Shown: positions 27,108 through 36,145 of the stretch, one piece after another | How the letters are laid out: the number at the start of each line of letters is the position of its first letter | Position numbering within the stretch: the first letter of the stretch is position 1 | Assembly (NCBI RefSeq): GCF_018967865.2 | Contig: NZ_JAHLZY020000001.1 | Coordinates: 2,294,001 to 2,358,000 of the forward strand | Origin: Hymenobacter siberiensis | GTDB lineage: Bacteria > Bacteroidota > Bacteroidia > Cytophagales > Hymenobacteraceae | Direction: 5' to 3' | DNA: 64,000 bases | Translations under genes and position numbers: made by a program | The notes under the pieces: model-generated | The model's database searches: none | What the model was told of the DNA's origin: nothing | Seen by the model: only the letters and a program-made list of their open reading frames with translations

Positions 27108-27521
27108 ATGGCATTGCCTGATACTCAAACCAAAACGCGTTTTGTGGTAGAATTTCCCATCAACGCATCACCCAAAATTCTTTTTCCCTACCTGGCTACT
27201 GCCTCGGGCCTTTCGCAGTGGTTTTGCGACGATGTGCGCTACGTGGAGGGCCAGCGCCTCAATTTTATCTGGGATAATGACAATCATTACGCCGAAATAT
27301 CAGGCCAGCGCCTGAATAAGGCAGTGCGCTTCGTATTTCTCGATGACCACCGCCAGTCGGTGCTCGATGCCAATTCCCTGGAGTTTACCCTCGATTCGTC
27401 GCAGGTGACCGACGAAGTGTACCTGCGGGTAGTTGACTACTCCGCCGGCCACGATGCCGCCGAGCAGCATGAGATGTGGGAAGGCCTCGTGGCCAAGCTG
27501 CGGGAGCAGGTGGGCGGCTAA
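27108..27521 (+). CDS. START-like domain protein
   Basis: This 137-residue cytoplasmic protein has the SRPBCC/START helix-grip pattern: EFPINASPKILFPYLATASGLSQWF at the start, then alternating strands and a long C-terminal amphipathic helix (EQHEMWEGLVAKLREQV). A short family of this kind is widespread in Bacteroidota, usually one copy, with unknown ligand. ATG 27108 opens a few residues before the first strand. The tRNA-Met on the other strand is divergent from it. Confidence 0.8.
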   Translation: MALPDTQTKTRFVVEFPINASPKILFPYLATASGLSQWFCDDVRYVEGQRLNFIWDNDNHYAEISGQRLNKAVRFVFLDDHRQSVLDANSLEFTLDSSQVTDEVYLRVVDYSAGHDAAEQHEMWEGLVAKLREQVGG

Positions 27522-27618
27522 GCGGCCCAATCCTTTCACAACGGTACTGCGGTACTTTTTTCTCTGAACTTTCGTTTCTGCGCTGGCGCACCTTTTGCGC
27601 CCTCAAGCGTCGCTCACC

Positions 27619-29073
27619 ATGCTCAAAAAGCTCGATAAGCTTATTCTGAAGGCCTTTGCCGGCCCGTTTCTGCTCACCTTCGCGGTGGTGCAGTTTATTC
27701 TGCTCACGCACACCCTGCTCAAGTATCTGGACGATATCATCGGTAAGGATTTGGGTACGGGGGTGCTGTTGCAGCTGCTCTTCTATTTCAGCGTGCTTAT
27801 CGTGCCCGTGTCGCTGCCGCTGGCCGTGCTGCTGTCCTCATTGATGACTTACGGTAACCTGGGCGAGCACCACGAGCTCACGGCCATCAAGGCGTCGGGT
27901 ATTGCGCTCACGCGCATTCTGCGGCCGGTGCTGCTGCTCACGACGGGGCTGGCCATCGGCGCGTTCTGGTTCAACGAAACCATTGTGCCCAAGGCCAATC
28001 TCAAAGCCTACAGCCTGCTGTGGGACGTGCGCCAGCAAAAGCTGGCTCTGGACATCCGCGAAGGCGTGTTCTACAGCGGCATTCCCGGCTACACCATCAA
28101 GGTGGATAAGAAAACCGGCGAAAACGGCGACCGGCTGCACGGCGTCATGATTTACGACCACACCCAGAAGTCGGGCAACGCCACGGTGATGCTGGCCGAT
28201 TCCGGCCGTATGTTCACCACGCTCAACGGCGGTTATCTGAACCTGGAGCTATTTCACGGCCACAACTATATTGAGCAGCCCGATTCCCGCGACCGCGCCG
28301 GGGCTAGCTTCGTGCGCCAGGGATTCGACCACAACGTCATCACTTTTTCGCTGGCTTCGTTCAGCCTGGGCCGCACCAAGGAAGACCTGTTCAAGGAAAA
28401 CCGAATGATGCTCAATATTACGCAGCTCCGTTCCGCCACCGATTCGGTGCAGAAGAAAATGCATGCTGAGCAGCGTCAGCTTCCCCAGCAGATGAATGCG
28501 TACTACACCTTCGCACGATTTGATACCACCGGACGGCGGGCCAACCAGAAGGTGGCAAACCTCCAGGTGCCCGCTACGAAGCTGGCCCCGGTTACCGTCT
28601 CCATTCTCCAGCAGGCAGGCAACCGCGCCCGCAACCTTCAGGCATTCGCCAATTCTACTTCCGAACGGCTCAATGACTACGCCCGCAACTCAGCCTTGTT
28701 CCGGATTGAGGTTTACCGGAAATACTCGCAGTCGGTGGCCGTACTGCTCATGTTTCTGATTGGGGCGCCGCTGGGTTCCATCATCAAGAAAGGTGGCTTG
28801 GGCGTGCCCATTCTCATTTCCATTCTCTTCTTCATCGTGTACTACGTGCTCAGCATCATGGGCGAGAAGTACGGCCGCGAGTTCGTGATGCCGGTAGGAG
28901 TGGGCATGTGGATGTCGAATCTGGTGCTGCTGCCGGCTGGCCTGTTCTTCCTCTACCAGGCCTACAACGACTCCGGCTTGCTGGAGATGGACTTCTGGCG
29001 GCGGCTGCCGCGGCGCCTAGGCATCCCGGCCCTGCGCAAAATCACGGAGCCCGAGGAAGAATTTGTAGCATAA
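27619..29073 (+). CDS. LptF/LptG-family lipopolysaccharide export permease
   Basis: A 484-residue YjgP/YjgQ-family membrane protein. Three N-terminal membrane segments (LLTFAVVQFILLTHTLLKYL, then VLIVPVSLPLAVLLSSLMTYG and a third near residue 110) lead into a large periplasmic beta-jellyroll (about 130-380). Three C-terminal segments follow, including FLIGAPLGSIIKKGGLG. With LptB and LptC it moves LPS from the inner membrane. Only one copy is here, so the partner must lie elsewhere. The stop codon lies within a 17-bp hairpin. Confidence 0.88.
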   Translation: MLKKLDKLILKAFAGPFLLTFAVVQFILLTHTLLKYLDDIIGKDLGTGVLLQLLFYFSVLIVPVSLPLAVLLSSLMTYGNLGEHHELTAIKASGIALTRILRPVLLLTTGLAIGAFWFNETIVPKANLKAYSLLWDVRQQKLALDIREGVFYSGIPGYTIKVDKKTGENGDRLHGVMIYDHTQKSGNATVMLADSGRMFTTLNGGYLNLELFHGHNYIEQPDSRDRAGASFVRQGFDHNVITFSLASFSLGRTKEDLFKENRMMLNITQLRSATDSVQKKMHAEQRQLPQQMNAYYTFARFDTTGRRANQKVANLQVPATKLAPVTVSILQQAGNRARNLQAFANSTSERLNDYARNSALFRIEVYRKYSQSVAVLLMFLIGAPLGSIIKKGGLGVPILISILFFIVYYVLSIMGEKYGREFVMPVGVGMWMSNLVLLPAGLFFLYQAYNDSGLLEMDFWRRLPRRLGIPALRKITEPEEEFVA

Positions 29074-29094
29074 GCTTGCTTATGCTACAAATTC
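29059..29094. terminator. Perfect 17-bp hairpin across the lptF/G stop codon
   Basis: Bases 29059-29075 are the exact reverse complement of 29078-29094, and TAA 29071-29073 lies in the stem. No T-run follows directly. It could stabilise the mRNA end, act as a weak bidirectional terminator, or slow termination of translation. Confidence 0.5.
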
Positions 29095-29128
29095 CGCCGG
29101 CTCGCTTTCATCCTGTTTTTAAATTTCG

Positions 29129-29136
29129 TACCTTTG
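29129..29136 (+). promoter_or_regulatory. rpsO -7 box TACCTTTG
   Basis: A consensus -7 box with a weak TTT-type -33 region 19-20 bases upstream. The start predicted at about 29141-29143 gives a leader of about 70 bases. Confidence 0.65.
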
Positions 29137-29140
29137 CGGC

Positions 29141-29212
29141 ACCCCAATGTGTGGGGTAGTCAAATTTCTTTTTTCATCCTAAAATCTAAGACGGGGTAAG
29201 ACCTATCAGCCG
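29141..29212 (+). promoter_or_regulatory. Candidate rpsO leader with alternative pairings
   Basis: ACCCCA (29141-29146) can pair with TGGGGT (29152-29157), or its ACCCC can pair with GGGGT (29193-29197) close to the start codon. The two structures exclude each other. S15 represses its own translation through leader RNA in several phyla, so this may be such a site. Confidence 0.4.
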
Positions 29213-29488
29213 ATGATTTTAAATACCGAAGCAAAACAGGCCATTTTCGAAAAGAACAGCCTGCAGAAAGTGAAAACCGATACCGGTTCGGCCGAGTCGC
29301 AAATTGCGCTCTTCACCCACCGCATCACTCACCTCACCGAGCACCTGAAGGTGAACAAGAAGGACCACAGCACCCGCCTGGGCCTTCTGAAGCTGGTAGG
29401 TAAGCGTCGCAGCATGCTGGACTACCTGCAGCACCGCGAAATCAACCGCTACCGCGCCATCATCAAGGAGCTGGGCATCCGTAAGTAA
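29213..29488 (+). CDS. rpsO: Ribosomal protein uS15
   Basis: A 91-residue S15 with the signatures [45 protein letters not shown] and the basic ending. It binds 16S rRNA at the central domain junction. It stands alone between its own promoter and terminator, next to pnp as in many bacteria. Confidence 0.97.
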   Translation: MILNTEAKQAIFEKNSLQKVKTDTGSAESQIALFTHRITHLTEHLKVNKKDHSTRLGLLKLVGKRRSMLDYLQHREINRYRAIIKELGIRK

Positions 29489-29500
29489 TTTCGGAATCTG

Positions 29501-29543
29501 AGAGTAGGGAGCCTTCCAACGAAGGTTCCCTACTCTTTTTTTG
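29501..29543 (+). terminator. Terminator after rpsO
   Basis: A 15-bp stem (29501-29515 with 29522-29536, one mismatch) followed by seven T. Confidence 0.92.
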
Positions 29544-29688
29544 TTCGGGTTGGTTTGGTGCCGAGGCCACCCCGAAAAGCTGTTTTACCATCGGCATACT
29601 GTTGTGTTTACCCTGAGTAACGAGGGCCGTGCGCGGTACTCGTTTTTGGCTGCTCGCCCGCTGTCGCTTTTCCAAGCAAATCCCGCTG

Positions 29689-31860
29689 ATGTCCCATCCC
29701 CACGCCATTACCAAAACCCTGGCGCTGCCCGACGGCCGCGTTATCTCCATCGAAACCGGCAAGCTGGCCAAATTCGCCGACGGTGCCGTCGTGGTTCGCC
29801 TCGGCGATACCATGCTGCTCGCCACGGTGGTTTCGGCCCCGAGCCAGCGCGAAGGCGTTGATTTTCTGCCGCTGTCGGTTGATTATCAGGAGAAATTCGG
29901 CTCGGCCGGCAAGATTCCCGGTTCGTTCCAGCGCCGCGAAGGCCGCCTGAGTGACTACGAAATCCTGGTGTGCCGCCTCGTCGACCGCATCCTGCGGCCG
30001 ATGTTCCCCAAAGACTACCACTACGAGGTGCAGGTGATGATTACTCTCATCTCGGCCGATAAAGAAGTTCAGCCTGATGCTTTGGCCGCCCTGGCCGCCT
30101 CGGCTGCGCTGTCGATTTCCGACATTCCGTTTGCTGGTCCGATTTCCGAAGTGCGCGTGGCGCGCATCGACGGTCAGTTCCAGATTAACCCCAAAACCTC
30201 CGACCTGGCCCGCGCCGACATGGACCTCATGGTAGGTGCCACCGCCGACTCCGTGGCCATGGTGGAAGGTGCCATGAAGGAAGTGAGCGAAGAGGAAATG
30301 GTGGCGGCCATTGCCTTCGGCCACGAAGCCATCAAGGCCCAGTGCCAGCTGCAGAAGGACTTGGCCGAGGCCGTGGGCCGCACCGCCGATTCGCCCACCC
30401 GTGAGTACCCCAAGTACGAGGAGAACGAGGAGCTGAAAAAGACCATTCTGGACGCCGTATACCAAGGCGCTTACGACGTGGCTCGCAGCGGCAACACCAG
30501 CAAAGGCGGCCGCAAGGAAGGCTTTGGCAAGGTGAAAAAGGCTGTGCTGGAGCACTTGCTGGCCGTAGATGCCGAGCTGAACATGAAGATGTTCAGCCGC
30601 TATTATGGTTCGGCCGAGAAGAAGGCTATCCGGGACATGATGGTGAAGGAGCGGGTTCGTCTTGACGGCCGTCAGCTCACCGAAATTCGTCCTATCTGGT
30701 CGGAAATCAACTACCTGCCCGGTGCTCACGGCTCGGCTATTTTCACCCGTGGCGAGACGCAAAGCCTGACCACTGCCACGCTCGGCACCAAACTCGATGA
30801 GCAAATCATCGACCAGCCGTTGGCCAAGGGCTACTCGAAGTTTATGCTGCACTACAACTTCCCCGGTTTCTCGACCGGCGAAGTGAAGCCGAACCGTGGC
30901 GCTGGTCGCCGCGAAATCGGCCACGGCAACCTGGCTCTGCGCTCGCTGAAGCAGGTGCTGCCCCCCGAAGACGAAAACCCCTACACCATCCGCATCGTGT
31001 CGGACATCCTGGAGTCGAACGGCTCGAGTTCGATGGCCACGGTATGCGCCGGCTCGCTGGCGCTGATGGACGCGGGCGTGAAAATCACGGGTGCCGTGTC
31101 GGGCATCGCCATGGGCCTCGTGCAGGATAAGGAAACCGGCGAATACGCGGTGTTGAGTGACATTCTTGGCGACGAGGACCACCTCGGCGACATGGACTTC
31201 AAAGTAACCGGCACCGAGAAAGGCATTTGCGCCTGCCAGATGGACATCAAAATCCAGGGCCTGAGCAATGAGATTCTGACTGCCGCGCTGCACCAGGCCC
31301 GCGCCGGCCGCCTGCACATCCTGGCCGAAATGGCCAAGACCATTGCTGCTCCGGCCGCTGAGCTGAAGGCTCATACGCCGCGCTCGCACAAGATGCTGAT
31401 TGATAAAGAATTCATCGGTGCCATCATTGGGCCGGGCGGCAAGGTAATTCAGCAGATTCAGAAGGATACCAACGCTACGGTTATCATCGAGGAGAAGGAC
31501 GAGAAGGGCCACGTAAGCATCTATGCCTCCAACCAGGAGGATATGCAGGGCGCCATCGATCGGATTCGCGCTATCGCGGCGCAGCCCGAAGTGGGCGAGG
31601 TGTACAAAGGCAAAGTGCGCAGCATTCAGCCCTACGGCGCTTTTGTGGAGATTATGCCTGGCAAAGACGGCCTGCTGCACATCTCGGAAGTGACGCACGA
31701 GCGGATTCAGACGCTGGAAGGCTTGTTGGAAGTGGGGCAGGATATTGACGTGAAACTGGTGGAAATCGATAAGAAAACTGGCAAGTACCGCTTGTCGCGC
31801 AAGGTGTTGCTGCCCAAGCCGGAAACGGCCGCCGCCAGCAACGGCGAAGCTCAAGCGTAG
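29689..31860 (+). CDS. pnp: Polyribonucleotide nucleotidyltransferase (PNPase)
   Basis: A 723-residue 3'-5' phosphorolytic exoribonuclease. It has two RNase PH-like cores ([26 protein letters not shown] with DRILRPMF, and the second with [33 protein letters not shown] in parts), a helical insert, a KH domain ([17 protein letters not shown]) and an S1 domain ([28 protein letters not shown]). Starting at ATG 29689 matches the family; the upstream TTG would add 20 odd residues. Key part of RNA turnover. Confidence 0.97.
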   Translation: MSHPHAITKTLALPDGRVISIETGKLAKFADGAVVVRLGDTMLLATVVSAPSQREGVDFLPLSVDYQEKFGSAGKIPGSFQRREGRLSDYEILVCRLVDRILRPMFPKDYHYEVQVMITLISADKEVQPDALAALAASAALSISDIPFAGPISEVRVARIDGQFQINPKTSDLARADMDLMVGATADSVAMVEGAMKEVSEEEMVAAIAFGHEAIKAQCQLQKDLAEAVGRTADSPTREYPKYEENEELKKTILDAVYQGAYDVARSGNTSKGGRKEGFGKVKKAVLEHLLAVDAELNMKMFSRYYGSAEKKAIRDMMVKERVRLDGRQLTEIRPIWSEINYLPGAHGSAIFTRGETQSLTTATLGTKLDEQIIDQPLAKGYSKFMLHYNFPGFSTGEVKPNRGAGRREIGHGNLALRSLKQVLPPEDENPYTIRIVSDILESNGSSSMATVCAGSLALMDAGVKITGAVSGIAMGLVQDKETGEYAVLSDILGDEDHLGDMDFKVTGTEKGICACQMDIKIQGLSNEILTAALHQARAGRLHILAEMAKTIAAPAAELKAHTPRSHKMLIDKEFIGAIIGPGGKVIQQIQKDTNATVIIEEKDEKGHVSIYASNQEDMQGAIDRIRAIAAQPEVGEVYKGKVRSIQPYGAFVEIMPGKDGLLHISEVTHERIQTLEGLLEVGQDIDVKLVEIDKKTGKYRLSRKVLLPKPETAAASNGEAQA

Positions 31861-31865
31861 TCAGG

Positions 31866-31939
31866 CGGATAGTCCGAACTAATGTCGGAGGAAGCCTGTT
31901 GGCTACCTCTGACTTAGGGGACTGTCCGAACGGCTTTTT
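31866..31939 (+). terminator. Long three-tier hairpin after pnp
   Basis: Nested pairings are CGGATAGTCC/GGACTGTCCG (31866-31875 with 31919-31928), GTCGGAGG/CCTCTGAC (31884-31891 with 31906-31913) and AGCC/GGCT with loop TGTT. A T-run follows at 31935-31939. It acts as a terminator or 3' structure, and is unusually elaborate. Confidence 0.65.
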
Positions 31940-31982
31940 CTTTCGTATAACCCCATCAGATATCGTTCTTACCTAGTCCCCA

Positions 31983-32846
31983 ATGAGACAGCTAAAAATT
32001 AGTAAGCAGATTACCAACCGCGAAAGCCAGTCGCTGGATAAATACCTCCAGGAGATTGGCAAGGTTGATTTGCTCACGCCCGATGAGGAGGTGACGCTTG
32101 CGCAGCGCATCCGCGACGGGGACCAGCAAGCACTGGAAAAATTGACTAAAGCCAATCTGCGTTTTGTTGTGTCGGTTGCAAAACAGTATCAGAATCAAGG
32201 TCTTAGCCTAGGTGACCTCATCAACGAGGGCAACCTCGGTCTCATCAAAGCCGCCAAGCGCTTTGACGAAACCCGGGGCTTTAAATTTATCTCGTACGCC
32301 GTTTGGTGGATTCGCCAGTCGATTCTGCAGGCCCTGGCTGAGCAGAGCCGCATCGTGCGTCTGCCCTTGAACCGGGTGGGTTCGCTGAATAAAATCAGTA
32401 AATCCTTCTCGGAGCTGGAGCAGAAATTCGAGCGTGAGCCTTCGCCCGAGGAAATTGCCGAGGTTTTGGAGCTGACTACTTCGGAAGTAGTGGATACCCT
32501 GAAAATCTCGGGCCGCCACGTATCGGTGGATGCTCCGTTTGTGCAAGGTGAGGAAAACCGCCTGCTCGACGTGCTCGAAAACGAGGACGAGGATTCGCCA
32601 GACATGGCCCTGATGAACGACTCGCTCCGCAAGGAGGTGCAGCGCGCCCTGAGCACGCTCACCAAGCGCGAAGCGGACGTGATTACGCTCTACTTCGGTT
32701 TGAACGGCGAAGCCGCTTTGACATTGGAAGAAATCGGCGAGAAATTTAACCTGACCCGCGAGCGGGTGCGTCAGATTAAGGAGAAGGCGATTCGTCGGTT
32801 GCGGCACACGTCGCGCTCGAAGGCGCTGAAGCCTTATCTGGGCTAA
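31983..32846 (+). CDS. rpoD: Primary RNA polymerase sigma factor (RpoD/SigA type)
   Basis: This 287-residue protein is the short primary sigma typical of Bacteroidota, lacking region 1.1. It has region 1.2 ([20 protein letters not shown]), region 2 ([26 protein letters not shown] then [17 protein letters not shown]), region 3 and region 4 with the HTH ([28 protein letters not shown]). It reads the TTG-N19-TAnnTTTG promoters seen in this window. The gene stands alone and ends in a strong terminator. Confidence 0.95.
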   Translation: MRQLKISKQITNRESQSLDKYLQEIGKVDLLTPDEEVTLAQRIRDGDQQALEKLTKANLRFVVSVAKQYQNQGLSLGDLINEGNLGLIKAAKRFDETRGFKFISYAVWWIRQSILQALAEQSRIVRLPLNRVGSLNKISKSFSELEQKFEREPSPEEIAEVLELTTSEVVDTLKISGRHVSVDAPFVQGEENRLLDVLENEDEDSPDMALMNDSLRKEVQRALSTLTKREADVITLYFGLNGEAALTLEEIGEKFNLTRERVRQIKEKAIRRLRHTSRSKALKPYLG

Positions 32847-32867
32847 TCAATTAGTTTTGCAGAATGG

Positions 32868-32897
32868 AAAACCCCGACCGTCAGGTTGGGGTTTTTT
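32868..32897 (+). terminator. Terminator after rpoD
   Basis: AAAACCCCGACC (32868-32879) pairs with GGTTGGGGTTTT (32884-32895) around a 4-base loop, with T residues following. Confidence 0.92.
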
Positions 32898-32991
32898 GTA
32901 AAACATGCGCGGCACGCTTTGGCTTGCTGTAAGAATTCTATTTTGAAAATCACATTCACAGACGGCAAGTCAACACTTACCGCACAATGCA

Positions 32992-33927
32992 ATGTCTGAA
33001 CACATCAAATGCCTGATTATCGGCTCCGGCCCAGCCGGCTACACCGCCGCCATCTATGCCGCCCGTGCCAATATGGCCCCCGTTATGTATATGGGTTTAC
33101 AGCCGGGGGGGCAACTCACCATCACGAATGACGTGGAGAACTTTCCTGGCTACGCCGATGGCGTGATGGGTCCGGAAATGATGGAGGACCTGAAAAAGCA
33201 GGCCTCGCGCTTTGGAACTGATATCCGCTACGGCATTGCCACGGCGGTGGACTTCTCGGTGACGCCACGCAAAATTACGATTGACGAAAGCCTGGAGTTG
33301 ACTGCCGATACCGTGATTATTGCCACGGGCGCTTCGGCCAAGTGGCTGGGCATCCCGTCGGAAGCGCGGCTGAATGGCTCGGGTGTTTCGGCCTGCGCCG
33401 TGTGCGATGGGTTCTTTTATCGCGGGCAGGAAGTGGCCATTGTGGGCGCGGGTGATACCGCCGCTGAAGAAGCTACTTACCTGGCCAACCTGTGCAGCAA
33501 GGTGACCATGATTGTGCGCAAGAGCGAGATGAAAGCCTCAAAAATCATGCAGCAGCGCGTGCTCGACAACCCCAAGATTGAGGTGCTGTTCGATACCGTG
33601 ACGGATGAGATTCTGGGCGAGCACGCGGTAGAAGGGGTACGCGTGAAAAACGTGCTGACCCACGAAACCCGCGAAATTGCGCTCACCGGCTTCTTCATAG
33701 CCATTGGCCACGACCCAAACTCCAAGATTTTCCAGCCCTACCTGCACCACGATGAGCAGGGCTACCTGAAAACCATTCCCGGCACCAGCAAAACCAACGT
33801 GGATGGCATCTTTGCCTGCGGCGATGTGCAGGACTTCACCTATCGCCAGGCCGTGACGGCCGCCGGTACCGGCTGCATGGCCGCACTGGATGCCGAGCGC
33901 TACCTGGCCGCCATGGGCATACACTAA
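32992..33927 (+). CDS. trxB: Thioredoxin-disulfide reductase
   Basis: A 311-residue FAD/NADPH flavoprotein. FAD site GSGPAGYTAAIYAARA at residues 11-26, redox pair CAVC (Cys135 and Cys138), NADPH site GAGDTAAEEATYL and the C-terminal FACGDVQDFTYRQAVTAAGTGCMAA. It keeps thioredoxin reduced in the cytoplasm. Paralogues that reduce bacillithiol disulfide (Bdr/YpdA) lack CxxC, so this is true TrxB. Confidence 0.95.
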   Translation: MSEHIKCLIIGSGPAGYTAAIYAARANMAPVMYMGLQPGGQLTITNDVENFPGYADGVMGPEMMEDLKKQASRFGTDIRYGIATAVDFSVTPRKITIDESLELTADTVIIATGASAKWLGIPSEARLNGSGVSACAVCDGFFYRGQEVAIVGAGDTAAEEATYLANLCSKVTMIVRKSEMKASKIMQQRVLDNPKIEVLFDTVTDEILGEHAVEGVRVKNVLTHETREIALTGFFIAIGHDPNSKIFQPYLHHDEQGYLKTIPGTSKTNVDGIFACGDVQDFTYRQAVTAAGTGCMAALDAERYLAAMGIH

Positions 33928-33942
33928 ATTCGTTCTTTGGGC

Positions 33943-34061
33943 GTCGTGATGGATGCAGTGAGGCATCTTTACCGCAGTAGTAAATTCTGTTGATTGAATT
34001 ACTTGTGCGGTAGAGGTGCTTCCTCTCTGCTTTTATGTGCAGAATATTGAGCATGACGTTC
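33943..34061. repeat. Decayed inverted-repeat element after trxB
   Basis: The arms around GATGCAGTGAGGCATCTTTACCGCA and TGCGGTAGAGGTGCTTCCTCTCTGC, ending GCATGACGTT, match the 25001-25106 family with many changes. Confidence 0.65.
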
Positions 34062-34086
34062 AGTAATCAAGCAAAAAAACCTGCTT

Positions 34087-35232
34087 TTGACTTTCCTGAA
34101 AACAACTTTTTGGCGCCCGGCGCTGCTCCTGCTGGCGCTCCTTTGCCTGCTGGCGGGGCTGAGCCCGGCCCAGGCGCAGAAGCGAAAGGCTCCGCGCACC
34201 AAGGCCAAAGCCGGCAGTACAACCGGCAAATCAGACTTTTTCCGCATCAAAACGCCCCGCATGCGCTATGTGCGGCCGGATACTACTACGGTTATCGAAA
34301 CTGAGGAAATCCCCGACGATAATTCGGACGCCGCGAAATCCATTTATTTCAACCCGGCCAAAAAGCTCAGCATTGTGAGCGAAGACACCACGACGCTGAA
34401 CGAAGGCGGCCAGGAAATCGTGGAGATGTCGGATGAAGTGCTCATTGATTCGTCGTGGGTGAAGGTGGCCGGCTACTATTCTATCTGGGACACGCACCGC
34501 GTGAACCCGTACCGCGTGGACGGCCGCAGCTACCGCGACTCGCTGAGGCTGCACCTCACCGACCCCAACCGCCAGCGCTACGCTAAAATGCCGCTTTTGT
34601 CTACGCCCGTTACCTCGGGCTTTGCCTTCCGGGGCTACCGCTGGCACTACGGCATGGATCTGGACCTGGAAACCGGCGACTCGGTGAAAACGGTGTTCGA
34701 TGGTGTGGTTCGTATTCAGGCCTGGGACGGCGGCGGCTACGGCAACTACATTCTGGTGCGTCACTACAACGGCCTCGAAACCGTGTACGGGCACCTGAGC
34801 AAGGCGCTGGTAACGGTGGGCACCTTTGTGAAAGCCGGCCAGCTTATTGGCTACGGCGGCAGCACAGGGCGCAGCACGGGCTCGCACCTGCACTTTGAGG
34901 TGCGCTACCAAGGCAACCCCATCAACCCGGTGCTGATGTATGACTTTCCCGGCTACAAGCTACGGAAGGACAATTTTACAATTACCGCAGCCCTGTTTAA
35001 CTACTACAGCCGGGCCGTGGGGCATCGCAGCAGCGGAAGCCACAGCGGAAGCCACAGCGGAAGCCACAGCAGTGCGCCCTCGCGCGCCCGGCAGGTGGTT
35101 ACGCACAAAGTGCGCTCCGGCGATACCCTGTCGGAAGTGGCTGAGCGGTACGGAGTACGTGTCAGTACCCTGAAAAAGCTGAACCCGGGATTGAAAACGT
35201 TGCAGCTCGGCAAAAAGCTGCGGGTCAAGTAG
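34087..35232 (+). CDS. M23 peptidoglycan endopeptidase with C-terminal LysM
   Basis: This 381-residue exported protein has a signal peptide (MTFLKTTFWRPALLLLALL up to AQAQ). The LytM/M23 domain at about 190-295 has zinc-binding motifs WHYGMDLD and HLHFEV. A Ser/Gly/His tandem linker (SGSHSGSHSGSHS near 318-330) precedes a LysM domain at the C-terminus (VRSGDTLSEVAERYGVRVSTLKKLNPG). It probably trims peptidoglycan cross-links. No ATG is available after the in-frame stop at 34054, so TTG 34087 is the likely start. Confidence 0.88.
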   Translation: MTFLKTTFWRPALLLLALLCLLAGLSPAQAQKRKAPRTKAKAGSTTGKSDFFRIKTPRMRYVRPDTTTVIETEEIPDDNSDAAKSIYFNPAKKLSIVSEDTTTLNEGGQEIVEMSDEVLIDSSWVKVAGYYSIWDTHRVNPYRVDGRSYRDSLRLHLTDPNRQRYAKMPLLSTPVTSGFAFRGYRWHYGMDLDLETGDSVKTVFDGVVRIQAWDGGGYGNYILVRHYNGLETVYGHLSKALVTVGTFVKAGQLIGYGGSTGRSTGSHLHFEVRYQGNPINPVLMYDFPGYKLRKDNFTITAALFNYYSRAVGHRSSGSHSGSHSGSHSSAPSRARQVVTHKVRSGDTLSEVAERYGVRVSTLKKLNPGLKTLQLGKKLRVK

Positions 35233-35280
35233 ATAGCGGGTTTTGTGGGCTAACTGTGACTTTGCTGATTTCTTTTGGCG

Positions 35281-35367
35281 ATGCAGCTAATTGTGGGGAT
35301 AGAAGGAGGTCGTTTCAATTCGTATGCTGTAATCAGCGGCATCAATTTAATTAGCGTAAATCAGTAA
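35281..35367 (+). CDS. Possible 28-residue leader ORF overlapping the bshB1 start
   Basis: ATG 35281 opens a 28-codon frame (MQLIVGIEGGRFNSYAVISG and so on) whose TAA overlaps the bshB1 ATG as TAATG, a layout of translational coupling. It has no recognised domain and could be chance. Confidence 0.3.
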   Translation: MQLIVGIEGGRFNSYAVISGINLISVNQ

Positions 35368-36086
35368 TGAAACTAGATGTCTTAGCCCTCGGCGCGCATC
35401 CCGATGATGTGGAAATGTCCTGCACTGGCACGCTGCTGGCCAGCATGGCGGCCGGCAAGAAAGTGGGCATTGTCGACTTCACGCGGGGCGAGCTGGGCAC
35501 GCGCGGCACGCCCGCCATTCGGGCGGCTGAAGCCGCTGCTTCCAATAAAATTCTGGGCATTGACATCCGCGAAAACCTGGGCATGGCCGATGGCTTCTTC
35601 CGCAACGACCGGGAGCACCAGCTGCCGCTTATCGCCGTCATCCGGCGCTACCAGCCTGAGGTAGTGCTCTGTAATGCCATTGTTGACCGGCATCCCGACC
35701 ACGGCCGCGCTGCGCAACTAGCCGTGGAGGCCTGCTTTCTGGCCGGTTTACGCATGATTGAAACCATCGGTGATGATGGCCAGCCGCAGGAAGCCTGGCG
35801 GCCTAAAAACGTGTATCACTACATCCAGGACCGTCAGCTGACGCCCGCATTCGTGGTCGATATCACGCCCTATTGGGAGAAGAAGTGGGAGGCCATTCAA
35901 GCCTTCAAAACCCAGTTTTTCAACCCGGATTTAGATGCCCCGCAAACTTACCTTTCCAGCCAGGCTTTTGGCCGGTTTATGGAGGCGCGGGCGCGGGAAT
36001 TTGGCCATATCATTGGCGTCGAGTTCGGCGAAGGCTTCACGGTAGCGCGGCCGGTGGGCGTGCGCGAGATAGGGGATTTGCTGTAG
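35367..36086 (+). CDS. bshB1: Bacillithiol biosynthesis deacetylase BshB1
   Basis: A 239-residue PIG-L/LmbE-family zinc hydrolase. It has AHPDD (His11, Asp13, Asp14) and the second metal and catalytic motif DRHPDHGRAA near residue 112, plus the BshB1-type TRGELGTRGT. It removes acetyl from GlcNAc-malate to give GlcN-malate in bacillithiol synthesis, fitting a low-glutathione Bacteroidota redox system with trxB nearby. Confidence 0.93.
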   Translation: MKLDVLALGAHPDDVEMSCTGTLLASMAAGKKVGIVDFTRGELGTRGTPAIRAAEAAASNKILGIDIRENLGMADGFFRNDREHQLPLIAVIRRYQPEVVLCNAIVDRHPDHGRAAQLAVEACFLAGLRMIETIGDDGQPQEAWRPKNVYHYIQDRQLTPAFVVDITPYWEKKWEAIQAFKTQFFNPDLDAPQTYLSSQAFGRFMEARAREFGHIIGVEFGEGFTVARPVGVREIGDLL

Positions 36087-36145
36087 CAGCGGCGCAATGG
36101 GCCGGGGATGATGGTGGAAAGGACATTTGAGGTTAAATTCCCACC

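Noticed and set aside
29608..31854. A 748-codon open frame antisense to pnp
   Set aside because: It mirrors pnp almost end to end and encodes a His/Gly/Ala/Val-rich string with no domain. Such frames arise from GC-rich codon bias opposite a real gene.
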